Below, one piece after another: positions 43,529 to 52,423 of a stretch of 64,000 nt of DNA. Origin of the DNA: UBA8231 sp036011085 (GTDB taxonomy: Bacteria > Latescibacterota > UBA2968 > UBA8231); contig DASCMS010000008.1 of assembly GCA_036011085.1 (NCBI GenBank), positions 1 to 64,000 on the forward strand, in the 5' to 3' direction. Below the pieces are notes generated by a model, which did no database searches, was not told where the DNA came from, and worked only from the letters and a program-made list of their open reading frames with translations. Position numbers and translations under genes: made by a program. Position 1 is the stretch's first letter. Each line of letters opens with the position of its first letter.

Positions 43529-45115
43529 ATGTCGAAGGCACAGAAGGTCCTCATCGCCGGTCAATGGCGAGACTCCGACGCGGTGGGCACCTTCGAACCC
43601 AACAACCCGAGCACGCGACAGCCGACGGGTGAGGTCTATCCCGTCAGCGGCCAGGAGGAAGTACTGGCCGCTGTCGAAGCCGCCGCGGAGGCTTCGGAAC
43701 AGCTGCAGTCGTTCTATCCCGATGGCGTGGCCGATTTCCTCGACGCCTTCGCCGATCGCATCGAGGCCCGGGCCGACGAGATCGTCGCCATGGCTAACAC
43801 GGAATCTGGCTACCCCGCGTCACCGCGCCTGGCCGACATCGAGCTGCCGCGCACCACAGGCCAGCTGCGTCAGGCGGCCGCCGCCGCACGGAGCAGCTCC
43901 TGGGCCCTGCCGACGATCGACACGGCGAACAACATCCGGTCCATGTACCGCGCCCTGGAGGGAGGTGTCGCCGTCTTCGGACCGAACAACTTCCCTCTCG
44001 CCTTCAACAGTGTGTCCGGAGGTGATTTCGCCGCTGCCCTCGGCGCCGGCTGTCCCGTCATCGGCAAGGCGAACTCGTCGCACCCCGGGACCAGCCGGCT
44101 GCTGGCAGAAGAAGCCCTGGAGGCACTCAAGTCGACGGGATTGCCGCTGGCGACGGTGCAGCTGATCTATCGCACCGATCATGATGTGGGCGCCAGACTG
44201 GTATCCCATCCGAAGATCGGCGCTACCGGCTACACCGGCTCGCGCGGCGCCGGGCTGACGTTGAAGGCGGCAGCAGATGCCGCCGGCAAACCGATCTACC
44301 TGGAGCTGAGCTCGATCAACCCGGTGTACATCCTGCCGGGAGCCCTGCAGGAGCGCAGCGAGGCGATCGCCGACGAGTTTGGCGTCTCCTGCCTGATGGG
44401 TACCGGCCAGTTCTGCACCAACCCCGGCATCGTCGTCCTGCTGAAGGGATCCGAGACAGATGCCTTCATCGCCCAGGTGAAAGAGCGCTTTGACGCAGCG
44501 CCGGTAGGCACGCTGCTGGCCGAGGGTGTGGAAACCGGGATGACGAAGAGCGTGGCGACGTTGCAGGCCGCGGGTGCCGAGCTGCTCACCGGCGGCAGTG
44601 CGGGCGCCGGCACGGGATTCAGCTACAGCAACACGCTGTTGAAAGTGAGTGGGTCGCGGTTTCTGCAGGATCCGGAGACGCTGCAGACCGAAGCCTTCGG
44701 CAACGAGAGTCTGTTCGTCGTCGTCGACGATCTCGAACAGGCCTGCGAGGTGGCGCGCCACTTCGAGGGCAACCTGACAGGCTGCATCTATTCTCATTCA
44801 GACGGTACGGATGACAGCGCCTACGATAGAATCGCGCCTCTGCTGCGCCGCAAGGTGGGCCGACTGCTCAATGACAAGATGCCCACGGGCGTCGCCGTTG
44901 TGCCGTCGATGAACCACGGAGGACCGTACCCGGCGACGGGACATCCCGGGTTTACCGCAGTCGGTATTCCGGCATCACTGCTGCGTTACGGCATGCTGTC
45001 GTGTTATGACAACGTGCGCGATGATCGGTTGCCGGCACAGTTGCGGGATCGGAATCCGGGGGGTGTAGCGCGGTTGGTGGATGGTGAGTGGTCTACGGGG
45101 GATGTTACGGTGTAG
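43529..45115 (+). CDS. Aldehyde dehydrogenase, 2,5-dioxopentanoate (alpha-ketoglutarate semialdehyde) type
   Basis: 528 residues, longer than ordinary aldehyde dehydrogenases, as in this subgroup. Catalytic Cys C296 in 'GQFCTNPG', cofactor loop 'GYTGSRGAG', Glu in 'YLELSSINPV' and 'FGNESLF' near the C-terminus. The group oxidises 2,5-dioxopentanoate from pentose or hexarate breakdown to 2-oxoglutarate. That fits the presence of UxuA- and Gfo/Idh-type genes in the window and could feed the 2-oxoglutarate-using oxygenase next door. Confidence 0.9.
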   Translation: MSKAQKVLIAGQWRDSDAVGTFEPNNPSTRQPTGEVYPVSGQEEVLAAVEAAAEASEQLQSFYPDGVADFLDAFADRIEARADEIVAMANTESGYPASPRLADIELPRTTGQLRQAAAAARSSSWALPTIDTANNIRSMYRALEGGVAVFGPNNFPLAFNSVSGGDFAAALGAGCPVIGKANSSHPGTSRLLAEEALEALKSTGLPLATVQLIYRTDHDVGARLVSHPKIGATGYTGSRGAGLTLKAAADAAGKPIYLELSSINPVYILPGALQERSEAIADEFGVSCLMGTGQFCTNPGIVVLLKGSETDAFIAQVKERFDAAPVGTLLAEGVETGMTKSVATLQAAGAELLTGGSAGAGTGFSYSNTLLKVSGSRFLQDPETLQTEAFGNESLFVVVDDLEQACEVARHFEGNLTGCIYSHSDGTDDSAYDRIAPLLRRKVGRLLNDKMPTGVAVVPSMNHGGPYPATGHPGFTAVGIPASLLRYGMLSCYDNVRDDRLPAQLRDRNPGGVARLVDGEWSTGDVTV

Positions 45116-45200
45116 GGACCGCACTCGGGGCGCTACGGCGTCCTGGTGTCGGCATTGTTCGGTGTTGCGATGATGACGGTGAAACTCTCGGCTGGCGAGC

Positions 45201-45227
45201 CTCGTCCGGCCTGCGGCCGGGGACGAG
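45201..45227 (+). terminator. Possible terminator hairpin after the aldehyde dehydrogenase
   Basis: CTCGTCC at 45201 pairs with GGACGAG at 45221, with an inner GGCC/GGCC stem around TGC. On the plus strand it is followed only by TCTCT, so termination would be weak or Rho-assisted. Confidence 0.35.
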
Positions 45228-45385
45228 TCTCTGGGGATTCTGATCCGACGCGGCAGAATTGGGCCGACACAATGAACGCCTCCGCGCCCCGAGCGCGATC
45301 CTGACCCGGATTCTCCCACTCCCCAATGGCGACTGAGAGCAGAAGAGTGGACTTGGCCCTCCTGCGTCGGGCCGCAAAATGGAAT

Positions 45386-45412
45386 GCCCCGCCATCCTTC
45401 TGGATGCGGGGC
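45386..45412 (-). terminator. Intrinsic terminator of the receiver-AraC gene
   Basis: Strong hairpin GCCCCG...CATCC-TTCT-GGATG...CGGGGC. On the minus strand it is followed by ATTTTG and lies 35 bp after the regulator's stop codon. Confidence 0.5.
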
Positions 45413-45446
45413 GTTCTGATCGGGGGCCGAGTTTCGCTGGACGGTG

Positions 45447-46196
45447 CTAGGCTTCGGCTCTTACCTGCAGGCGGTATTTCTTCGGTGAGATGCCGGATCT
45501 CTTGCTGAAGACGCGGCTGAAGTGCTGTACGGTCTGAAAGCCGGTGCGGGTGGAGATCTCGGAGATGTCGAGTTCGGTCGTCTCCAGCAGGCGCTTGGCC
45601 AGGTCCAGACGGCAGGCGTGGAGGAAGGCGCGGAAGGAGAGACTGGTTTCTTCCTGAACGCGTGTCGACACGCGTTCGAGGCTGACGCCGAGCCGGTTGG
45701 CCACGTCTTTCCGTGAGCTGATCTCGGTGGCATGCTGCTGGATGAAGGCGACAACGGGGTCGGAGGACAGCTGGGCGTCGCGCGACTGGCGCTGGAGGAT
45801 GTCTTCCAGCATGGCCTGCAGGTCCTGAGGTTTGAAGGGCTTTTCGATGAAGTCGCGTGCCCCGACCTTCATGGCCTCCACGGCGGTGGGCACGTTGCCG
45901 TACCCCGTGATCATGACAACATCGGCGCGACAACCCTCCGACTTCATTCTCTTGAGACACTCGATGCCGTCCATACCGGGCATCTTGAGATCCAGCAGGA
46001 CGACGCGGTAGGCTTGAATCTGTACCTTGCGCACGGCCTCCTCGCCGTCCTCGGCCGTATGCACTTCGTATCCCCGTGACGACAGCACGCGGGCACACAG
46101 CCGGCGCAGGGCCTCGTCGTCGTCGACGACAAGGATGGGAGCGTCGTCGAGAAGCTCTGCCGTCGAGGGCAGCGGCTGTTCGGTAGCGGTCAACAT
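45447..46196 (-). CDS. Response regulator with AraC-type DNA-binding domain
   Basis: 249 residues. Receiver: 'ILVVDDDEAL', phosphoacceptor Asp in 'VVLLDLKMPGMDG', 'MITGYG', Lys in 'EKPFKP'. C-terminal AraC-like HTH: 'DISEISTRTGFQTVQHFSRVF' and 'KRSGISPKKYR'. A transcription regulator of a two-component pair whose kinase is not adjacent. ATG 46196. It diverges from the glycosyltransferase gene over 93 bp, a plausible target. Confidence 0.93.
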   Translation of the reverse strand: MLTATEQPLPSTAELLDDAPILVVDDDEALRRLCARVLSSRGYEVHTAEDGEEAVRKVQIQAYRVVLLDLKMPGMDGIECLKRMKSEGCRADVVMITGYGNVPTAVEAMKVGARDFIEKPFKPQDLQAMLEDILQRQSRDAQLSSDPVVAFIQQHATEISSRKDVANRLGVSLERVSTRVQEETSLSFRAFLHACRLDLAKRLLETTELDISEISTRTGFQTVQHFSRVFSKRSGISPKKYRLQVRAEA

Positions 46197-46289
46197 CAGG
46201 CGGCAAAAGTAATCGAGGTGCCAATGAACGCCAACCTGCCGCTCACGGTGGCCCGGGTCACATCCCACCCGATACACGATTAGGATCCG

Positions 46290-47336
46290 ATGAGCCCTGA
46301 CCTGCCCGCAGCCAACGCCGGTGTTGCCAGACAGGCCAGCCGGCAAACTACCGGCATCGCGATTCCCGTCTACCTGCCGCACGACGACGACAACACCGAC
46401 GGGCTGCTGCTGCTCGATGACAATCTGGCGGCCTGCGTCGCCGCCGTTGACGATCCGATGACCATCTGCATGGCCGTCGACGGGGAAGACTGTGGCGCCG
46501 ACCCGGCACGCCGGCTGGCGCAGCAGCACGGTGTGGATCTGGTAATCGGCGACAGGAACCGAGGCAAGCTGCAGGCGTTGCGCCTGGCCATGGCCCGGCT
46601 GGCAGAACAGGCCGGTCTGGAGTGGTTTGCCACCATCGACTCCGATGGCGACCACTTCGCCAACGAACTGGTGAATCTGGTCCGGGCGGGGATGCACGCC
46701 CGTCAGGTGCGCGGTGTGCAGGGCGTCCATGCCCTCGGTCGCCGCATCTCCCGACATCGACCGATGGGCTGGCTGCGGGGTGAGCTGGAGGAGCTGGCCG
46801 ACCGGATCCTCTTCGACGCCCTGGCCTATCATGCGGCCGTCAGCGATCACCCGCTACGGCTGGCCCTGGCCACGACGATGGAGGAGTTCCCCGACTTTCA
46901 TTCGGGGTTCAAGCTGTTCTCCCGCAATGTCATGGAAGCGGTGTTCCTGGGCGAACCCGACCTGTGTGGCGTCGAGGACACAGCCTACTATCGCCACGGC
47001 TGTGAGGCCGTGATGACGGTGGAAGCGCACCTGGCGGGGGCCGACCTGGTGCTGGTGAATCGAACGACGCTGAACCAGCAGCCTGTGTCCACCTTTGGCC
47101 GGCTCGATCGGGAGCGGCTCGTAGCCGACAAGATCATCTGGCCCTGCCGTCGCCTCGGAGTGCCACCGCACTTCCTTGATCAGTGGCTGCGCAACCATAT
47201 CCCCAGGTTGCTGTTGACTACCCTGGTCCCGGACGGCAAGCGTGAGCTGGTGGCGATTCGCCAGTTGATCGCAGCCGAATACGGACTACCCGACGCGGCC
47301 CCGGAGGAGTTGACGTCAGGCCCGCTGTTTCTCTAG
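46290..47336 (+). CDS. GT-A-like glycosyltransferase (family 2-like)
   Basis: 348 residues. 'GIAIPVYLPHDDDNTDG' opens a nucleotide-sugar fold, 'ICMAVDGED' and 'VIGDRNRGKLQALRLAM' fit the GT2 pattern, and 'FATIDSDGDHF' carries the metal-binding D-x-D. 'FPDFHSGFKLFSR' resembles the acceptor region. No membrane helix, so not a processive synthase. It sits divergent to the receiver-AraC regulator. Donor and acceptor unknown. Confidence 0.7.
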   Translation: MSPDLPAANAGVARQASRQTTGIAIPVYLPHDDDNTDGLLLLDDNLAACVAAVDDPMTICMAVDGEDCGADPARRLAQQHGVDLVIGDRNRGKLQALRLAMARLAEQAGLEWFATIDSDGDHFANELVNLVRAGMHARQVRGVQGVHALGRRISRHRPMGWLRGELEELADRILFDALAYHAAVSDHPLRLALATTMEEFPDFHSGFKLFSRNVMEAVFLGEPDLCGVEDTAYYRHGCEAVMTVEAHLAGADLVLVNRTTLNQQPVSTFGRLDRERLVADKIIWPCRRLGVPPHFLDQWLRNHIPRLLLTTLVPDGKRELVAIRQLIAAEYGLPDAAPEELTSGPLFL

Positions 47337-47439
47337 CTGTCCGGCCCACGAGGATCGGCAGGGAGGATCACCCGTGGGGCTGGAGGAGTTCGATCTGATC
47401 GGTGCGCCTAAATAGAACTAGAGCACCAGAGTGCCCAGG

Positions 47440-48033
47440 TCACTGGGCCGATCGTTTCATCGCGGAAACCATATTATCAAAGCTCGTTGCCGACAGCAGA
47501 TCTCTCACGCATCTCTCGGACAGGTAAACAGACTCGGGCTCGTAGCTTGTGTTGTCATCTCTTGACTCAAACTGTCCGAACTGCAAGACCGCCTGGTGGC
47601 TGTTTGGTGTTTGGGAAAAGAACGTAAGAATCCCCGTCCCCAGGCCGTGGTGAGTCTGTTTCCAGAGTTCGCCGTCGGCCTGAAACCACCCGGTGAAAGT
47701 GTACTTTCCAATCTCCAACTGCATCTTGGTCTGTTCGTCAATGGCTTTTTTATTCCACTCCAGGTACTTCTCGAAATACTCTCGGAGGAAACCGATCTGA
47801 TCTTCCTCCAGTTCAATGGCGACTGCAGAGGAACCATCCGCCCAGTAAAAGTAGGTACGATGTATCTGAGGGTCGTACCTGACCGTAATCGGACAGCTTG
47901 TCATCCGCTCCCGAGCCCAGTCGTACCGAGATGCGAGCAAGTTCTCCCGAGTCAGCCTCACCTGTTCGGCCTCCGCCGTGGTGGCCACCGCCGCCAAGCA
48001 GGCGAATGTCATCAATCGAACTGTCGTGATCAT
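47440..48033 (-). CDS. Secreted hypothetical protein, AT-richer than its neighbours
   Basis: 197 residues. Signal peptide (MITTVRLMTFACLAAVATTAEA), then a mixed alpha/beta region with many Gln, Glu, Tyr and Phe and two Cys. No recognised family. Codon use and base composition differ clearly from the GC-rich surroundings (for example 'ccatattatcaaag' at the 3' end), suggesting later acquisition. It has its own promoter and an AGGA ribosome site. A GCCCAG/CTGGGC hairpin (47433-47448) overlaps the stop. Confidence 0.65.
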   Translation of the reverse strand: MITTVRLMTFACLAAVATTAEAEQVRLTRENLLASRYDWARERMTSCPITVRYDPQIHRTYFYWADGSSAVAIELEEDQIGFLREYFEKYLEWNKKAIDEQTKMQLEIGKYTFTGWFQADGELWKQTHHGLGTGILTFFSQTPNSHQAVLQFGQFESRDDNTSYEPESVYLSERCVRDLLSATSFDNMVSAMKRSAQ

Positions 48034-48078
48034 GTTCCTGGGATCTTCAGAAGATCAGGCAGCAAAGATTCTTGATTT

Positions 48079-48108
48079 ATAATACATACGTAACGGTAGC
48101 CCCATCAA
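48079..48108 (-). promoter_or_regulatory. Sigma-70-like promoter of the AT-richer secreted-protein gene
   Basis: On the minus strand TTGATG (48108-48103), 18 bp spacer and TATTAT (48084-48079), about 45 bp before the start at 48033. It lies in a locally AT-rich patch. Confidence 0.55.
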
Positions 48109-48292
48109 AAGGGCAACGCAATATGGGTACAGGCAATGCAATCTCGGCCGTCCCAAACAGCTTGCTGAGAGACGGAGTCCCTCTGCAGACGTAACTGGCA
48201 ACCTTCACCGGCCCTGATAGGGTCCGTTGTCGTCCCACTTTAGCCGAGCGGTCCGCAACCGCCGTTCCCAATTCTCGAGTTGCCACGACCCA

Positions 48293-50275
48293 GTGGAGGC
48301 CACACTCATCCGTCCCCCGATCCGCAACCTCGGCATCCTGGCCCATGTCGATGCCGGCAAGACAACCCTCACCGAGGCCATGCTGCACGTCAGTGGCAGC
48401 ATTGCCGAGGCAGGCAACGTCGATAAGGGCACGAGCCTGTCCGACACACTCGATGTCGAACGTCGCCGGGGGATCTCGGTGCGGGCGTCGACGCTGTCCT
48501 TCGTCTGGCAGAACGTGCACTTCCAGCTCATCGACACCCCGGGACACGTGGATTTCTCGGCCGAGGTGGAGCGCTCGCTGCGGGTGCTGGACGGGGCCGT
48601 ACTGGTGGTCTGTGCCGCAGAGGGAATCCAGGCACAGACGGAAACGATCTGGCGGGCCCTGGAGGCTCGCGGGCTGCCGGTCCTGCTGTTCGTCAACAAG
48701 ATCGACCGGGTCGGGGCCGATGCCGCCGCCGTGGTCGAGCAGATGCGGTCCGAGTTCCACCCCGACATGGTATGGCTGAACCGGGCCACGGAAGAGGGGG
48801 ACGGCGGGGCCCGAGTCGTCGAGCTCGACGAGTCACAGCGGAGAGAGATCGAGGAAGCCGTCACCGCCTCCGACGAGGCCCTGCTGGAAACGTGGATAGC
48901 GCGGGACGGGGATCTGACGCCTCAGGACTGGCAACCGTCCCTGGCTGGCGCCGTCGCTGATCGCAGGCTGTTCCCCGTCATCTGCGGCGCGGCCAAGAGT
49001 GGTCATGGCGTGGCGGCAGCCCTCGAGACGCTCGTCCGGTATTTCCCTGATGCACCCGACGATGTGGCGGGTCCACTGTCCGCCGTCGTCTTCCGGCTGG
49101 ACCACGACAGAAAGCTGGGCCGGGTCGCCGGCGTCCGGCTCTTCGCCGGCCGGCTGCGCACGCGTGACCGCATCGACAACGCCACCGCCGGGCGCCAGGA
49201 GCAGGTGACTCAGATCAAGCGCATCGTCCTCGGGCGCTACGAGGATGCGCCGGAGCTGGTCGCCGGCGAGATCGGCTATCTGTGCGGTCTACCGGAAGCG
49301 CGCATCGGCGATATCCTGGGTGATCCGACGGTGGTCCCCGGCGGCTACACGCTCAGCGCGCCGCTGCTGTCGGTGCAGGTGACACCGGCTGACGATGCCG
49401 GCCACGCGTCCCTGGCGGCGGCGCTGCAGCAGCTGTCGAGTGAAGATCCCCACCTCGACTTCCGCTGGTTCCAGGACGAGCGCGAGCTGCACGTGCGTAT
49501 CATGGGGGCCGTGCAGACGGAGATCCTCACCGAGATCCTGCAGACCCGCTTTGGCATCGAAGCGCAGTTCAGCCCACCTACGGTGATCTACAAGGAAAGG
49601 CCCGCCGCCGCCGGTGAGGGCGCGGAGGCCTACACGATGCCGAAGCCCTGCTGGGCGATCCTGACGTTGCGGATCGAATCGGGGCCCCGCGACAGCGGCG
49701 TCCGCTTTGCTTCCACTGTCGACAAGATCGACATCGACCCGAAGTACCAGAACGAGATCGCCCATCGTCTGCCGCACTCGCTGATGCAGGGACCCAAAGG
49801 CTGGGAGGTGACGGACCTGTCGATCACCCTGATCGATGGGAGTCATCACCTGATCCACAGCCGACCGGGTGATTTCAAACTGGCCACCGACATGGCGGTC
49901 CTGAAAGCGCTGACAGCGACGGACACGCAGTTGCTGGAGCCGATGCTCACCTTCCGCATCACGGCGCCGGAGAGCTTCATCGGCAAGGTGACGGGGGATG
50001 TGATCGGCATGCGCGGCACTTTCGAGCCGGCGACGATCGCGGCGGGGCAGTTCGCCATGGTGGGACGTGTGCCATTGGCGACGTCGATGGACTACGCTAT
50101 CCGCCTCAGCTCCGTCACGGGAGGTCGCGGGGTCTGGTTCACCCGTTTCGATGGCTACGAGGACTGTCCCCCCGATCAGGGGGAGACGCGCCCCCACAAG
50201 GGCATCTCACCCCTCGATCGTGCCAAGTACATCCTCTGGTGGCGCGGCGCGATTACCGATTCGACCCGCGGCTGA
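48293..50275 (+). CDS. EF-G-like GTPase, TetM/TetO (ribosomal protection) subfamily
   Basis: 660 residues, close to TetM (639). G1 'AHVDAGKTT', G2 'RGISVR', G3 'DTPGHVDF', G4 'NKID'. All five domains appear present. 'FGIEAQFSPPTVIYKE' and the C-terminal domain are of the TetM/OtrA style, not EF-G. Such genes act on the ribosome and in some hosts cause tetracycline resistance; an environmental chromosomal copy may serve another function. I used GTG 48293, just ahead of the G domain; an upstream TTG at 48227 would add 22 unlikely residues. Confidence 0.85.
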   Translation: MEATLIRPPIRNLGILAHVDAGKTTLTEAMLHVSGSIAEAGNVDKGTSLSDTLDVERRRGISVRASTLSFVWQNVHFQLIDTPGHVDFSAEVERSLRVLDGAVLVVCAAEGIQAQTETIWRALEARGLPVLLFVNKIDRVGADAAAVVEQMRSEFHPDMVWLNRATEEGDGGARVVELDESQRREIEEAVTASDEALLETWIARDGDLTPQDWQPSLAGAVADRRLFPVICGAAKSGHGVAAALETLVRYFPDAPDDVAGPLSAVVFRLDHDRKLGRVAGVRLFAGRLRTRDRIDNATAGRQEQVTQIKRIVLGRYEDAPELVAGEIGYLCGLPEARIGDILGDPTVVPGGYTLSAPLLSVQVTPADDAGHASLAAALQQLSSEDPHLDFRWFQDERELHVRIMGAVQTEILTEILQTRFGIEAQFSPPTVIYKERPAAAGEGAEAYTMPKPCWAILTLRIESGPRDSGVRFASTVDKIDIDPKYQNEIAHRLPHSLMQGPKGWEVTDLSITLIDGSHHLIHSRPGDFKLATDMAVLKALTATDTQLLEPMLTFRITAPESFIGKVTGDVIGMRGTFEPATIAAGQFAMVGRVPLATSMDYAIRLSSVTGGRGVWFTRFDGYEDCPPDQGETRPHKGISPLDRAKYILWWRGAITDSTRG

Positions 50276-50282
50276 GGCCGTA

Positions 50283-51251
50283 TCAGCCGAAGCGTTCGGC
50301 CGCCTGCATCAGCCCGCGCATGTATCCCAGGGCGAAGCCCCGACCGCGCAGGCTCATACCGGCATCGCCGGTGACCCTGGGCGAGTGGTCGGGGGTCATG
50401 ACGCCGTCGAATCCGGCCTGCTTGTAGGCCAGCATGGCTTCGAGCATGTCCACGTCGCCCTCGTCGTGAAACACCTCGTCGAATACCGGAAAAGCGCCGC
50501 GCACATTGCGGAAGTGGACGTAGACGATCTTGTTCTGATCCGCGAACCGGCGCACGGCGTCCACCGCCCGGTCCGGTCCCATCTCGGCCACCGTTCCCTG
50601 ACAGAACTCCAGACCGTTGTGATGGCTCGGTACCAGATCGAGCAGCTTCTGCATGGCATCGTGGCTGGTCAGCAGCCGACCGATGCCGCGCAGCGATTCG
50701 GCTGGCGGGTCGTCCTGGTGGGCGGCAAGACGGACATCCGCTGATTCGGCGACGGGGATCACCCGCTCCAGGAAGTAGTGGAACCGTTCCCACATCTCGT
50801 CGACGCTCACCGGGCCCGCCGGGTGTGGCGGGGCCTGTTCGACCTTGCTGTAGTCGAAGCTCTTCAGCCCGGCGTTGCCACGACCGCCACCGGCGTCATA
50901 GGCTCGCCAGTGGCCCCAGACGCTGAGGATGGAGAAACAGTATCCGAGCACATGAATCCCCGCTCGACCCATGTTGTCGATCGATCGACAGACCCCATCG
51001 ATCTGCTCGTCGCGCCGGGGGCCGGCGGTGAGCACGTCCTCCCACCAGGGCCGCGGAAAGTTCTCCAGTCCCTCCAACTGCAGTCCCAGATGTTCGACGC
51101 GGTGCCGCAGCCGCAGCAGTTGATCGAACTCGAAGTGTCCATCGCCCACGTCGGCGTGGTTGACGAAGGCGTGGGTGACGCCGAGCTGCGCGGCCGCCCG
51201 CAGGTTGTCGTCGGTGACGTTCGCCATGGCGAAACCGAGGCCGAGTTTCAT
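50283..51251 (-). CDS. UxuA-like mannonate dehydratase family TIM-barrel enzyme
   Basis: 322 residues. 'LAAHQDDPP', 'GLEFCQGTVAEMG', 'VYVHFRNVRG', 'FHDEGDVDM' and 'MTPDHSP' are UxuA metal- and substrate-site blocks. UxuA dehydrates D-mannonate to 2-keto-3-deoxygluconate; this protein is shorter than E. coli UxuA (394). It may act on a related hexonate. The AGGAG site precedes the ATG at 51251, and the MITE-like element ends 15 bp before the start codon. Likely co-transcribed with the EamA gene across the element. Confidence 0.85.
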   Translation of the reverse strand: MKLGLGFAMANVTDDNLRAAAQLGVTHAFVNHADVGDGHFEFDQLLRLRHRVEHLGLQLEGLENFPRPWWEDVLTAGPRRDEQIDGVCRSIDNMGRAGIHVLGYCFSILSVWGHWRAYDAGGGRGNAGLKSFDYSKVEQAPPHPAGPVSVDEMWERFHYFLERVIPVAESADVRLAAHQDDPPAESLRGIGRLLTSHDAMQKLLDLVPSHHNGLEFCQGTVAEMGPDRAVDAVRRFADQNKIVYVHFRNVRGAFPVFDEVFHDEGDVDMLEAMLAYKQAGFDGVMTPDHSPRVTGDAGMSLRGRGFALGYMRGLMQAAERFG

Positions 51252-51266
51252 TTCAGGATCTCCTGT

Positions 51267-51431
51267 AGTAGCCCGTTGATGGAGCCCATCTGGGCTGCGG
51301 CCGGCCCTTTCGACCGGTGCCTGCGTTGCGCTCCCTCAACGGGTCTCACTGACCCGCTTCGGTCGCGCGCCTTGCCACCGGCCGAAAATGCCTCGGCCTC
51401 GCCAACAGAGCGACTCTATCAACGGGCTACT
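51267..51431. mobile_element. MITE-like non-coding element (165 bp) with perfect 14-bp terminal inverted repeats
   Basis: The left end AGTAGCCCGTTGAT (51267-51280) is the exact reverse complement of ATCAACGGGCTACT (51418-51431), and similarity continues for about 15 further bases. The interior holds a CGGGTC/GACCCG hairpin near 51340-51357 and no open frame. It exactly fills the gap between the EamA stop codon and the UxuA-like ribosome site. No transposase is nearby, so any movement would be in trans. Confidence 0.65.
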
Positions 51432-52400
51432 CTAGAGGACGGCGTAGACACCTGCAAGACAGCAGGCGGCGCCCACCAGGGCGCGCGCGTCGACCTTCTC
51501 TTTGAGGAACAGAACGGCCAGTGCCACACCGAAGACCGGTGAGGCACTGGTGAGTGTGACGGTCTTGGCCGGACCGATCTGCGACAGCGCACTGAGGAAC
51601 AGATACGCCCCCAGGCCCATGCCGGACAGACCGGAGCCGACGAGCAGCACCCAGGTGCGGCGGGTCAGCGGCCGCAGAGCCTGGCCGGCCGGCCGCATGA
51701 CGAGCAGGTAGAGCAACAGGGCGACCATGGGCATACGTACGGCGTTGGCCTGCACCATCGTCAGGTGCACGAGGGCCGGCTTCAACAGAGTGACTGCCAG
51801 ACCCCAGAGCAGGGCGGCCGTCAGAGCACAGAGGACTCCACGCAGCAAGCGAACCGGTGGCACGGTGCCGGAAGCGTGTGGCGTCGCGCCGGAAGCGTAT
51901 GGCGTCGTGCCGGAAGCGTGTGGCGTCGTGCCGGAAGCGTGTGGCGTCGCGCCAGACGTCTTCGGCACTTTCGCCCAGGCCAGCAGCACCACACCGACTC
52001 CCACCAGCAGGCTGCCGAGCAGAATCGTGGGCTGCAGTGGTGTACCCAGCAGGAGGCGTTCGAACAGCAGGGTTGTCAGCGGAAACGTGCCCGACACCGG
52101 CATGGCACGTGACACGCCGATCTCCCGCAGCGCCACCAGGTACAGGGTGTCACCGACGACGAGGCCACAGGAGAGCGAGATCAGCAACAGGCCCCACTCG
52201 CTCCAGGGCACCAGCGCCAGGCTGGAAAGGGGCGCCGAAAAGGGCATCAGGAGAAGAAACAGAAGGCCCGCGGCGCCGCAGCGTACCGCGTTGATCGTCG
52301 CCGGCGCCACCTGGTGGGCGAGGGTGCGCAGCACCAGAGCGTTGATCGCCCAGAGGACGGCACACCCCAGAGCGTAGAGCTCCGCTGTCGACAAAGTCAC
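51432..52400 (-). CDS. EamA/DMT superfamily transporter with a Ser-Gly-Thr-Pro repeat loop
   Basis: 322 residues. Two EamA halves of about five helices each ('GLVVGDTLYLVALREIGVSRA', 'GLGAYLFLSALSQIGPAKTV'). Between them, residues 149-176 are four copies of a 7-residue unit SG(A/T)TP(H/Y)A. Family members export amino acids, sugars or drugs. GTG start, 23 bp from the divergent glutaredoxin ATG. Its TAG stop directly abuts the MITE-like element. Confidence 0.85.
   Translation of the reverse strand: MTLSTAELYALGCAVLWAINALVLRTLAHQVAPATINAVRCGAAGLLFLLLMPFSAPLSSLALVPWSEWGLLLISLSCGLVVGDTLYLVALREIGVSRAMPVSGTFPLTTLLFERLLLGTPLQPTILLGSLLVGVGVVLLAWAKVPKTSGATPHASGTTPHASGTTPYASGATPHASGTVPPVRLLRGVLCALTAALLWGLAVTLLKPALVHLTMVQANAVRMPMVALLLYLLVMRPAGQALRPLTRRTWVLLVGSGLSGMGLGAYLFLSALSQIGPAKTVTLTSASPVFGVALAVLFLKEKVDARALVGAACCLAGVYAVL
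51873..51956 (-). repeat. Coding tandem repeat, four copies of a 21-bp unit
   Basis: Four near-identical 21-bp units encode SGATPHA-type heptapeptides in the central loop of the EamA transporter. The frame-preserving length suggests copy number can vary without damage. Confidence 0.9.
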
Positions 52401-52423
52401 CGCAATGGGCGAGGTTCCAGGGC

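Larger units (their letters stand above)
45116..45446. other. Gene-free stretch of about 330 bp between converging genes
   Basis: It holds two hairpins, listed separately, and no convincing coding frame. The rest is GC-rich without clear signals. Confidence 0.5.

Noticed and set aside
48227..48292. TTG 48227 as start of the TetM-like gene
   Set aside because: The extra 22 residues are unlike any GTPase N-terminus; GTG 48293 sits directly before the G domain.
51873..51956. Short regular repeats considered as a CRISPR array
   Set aside because: Units are contiguous with no spacers and lie in frame in a transporter gene.
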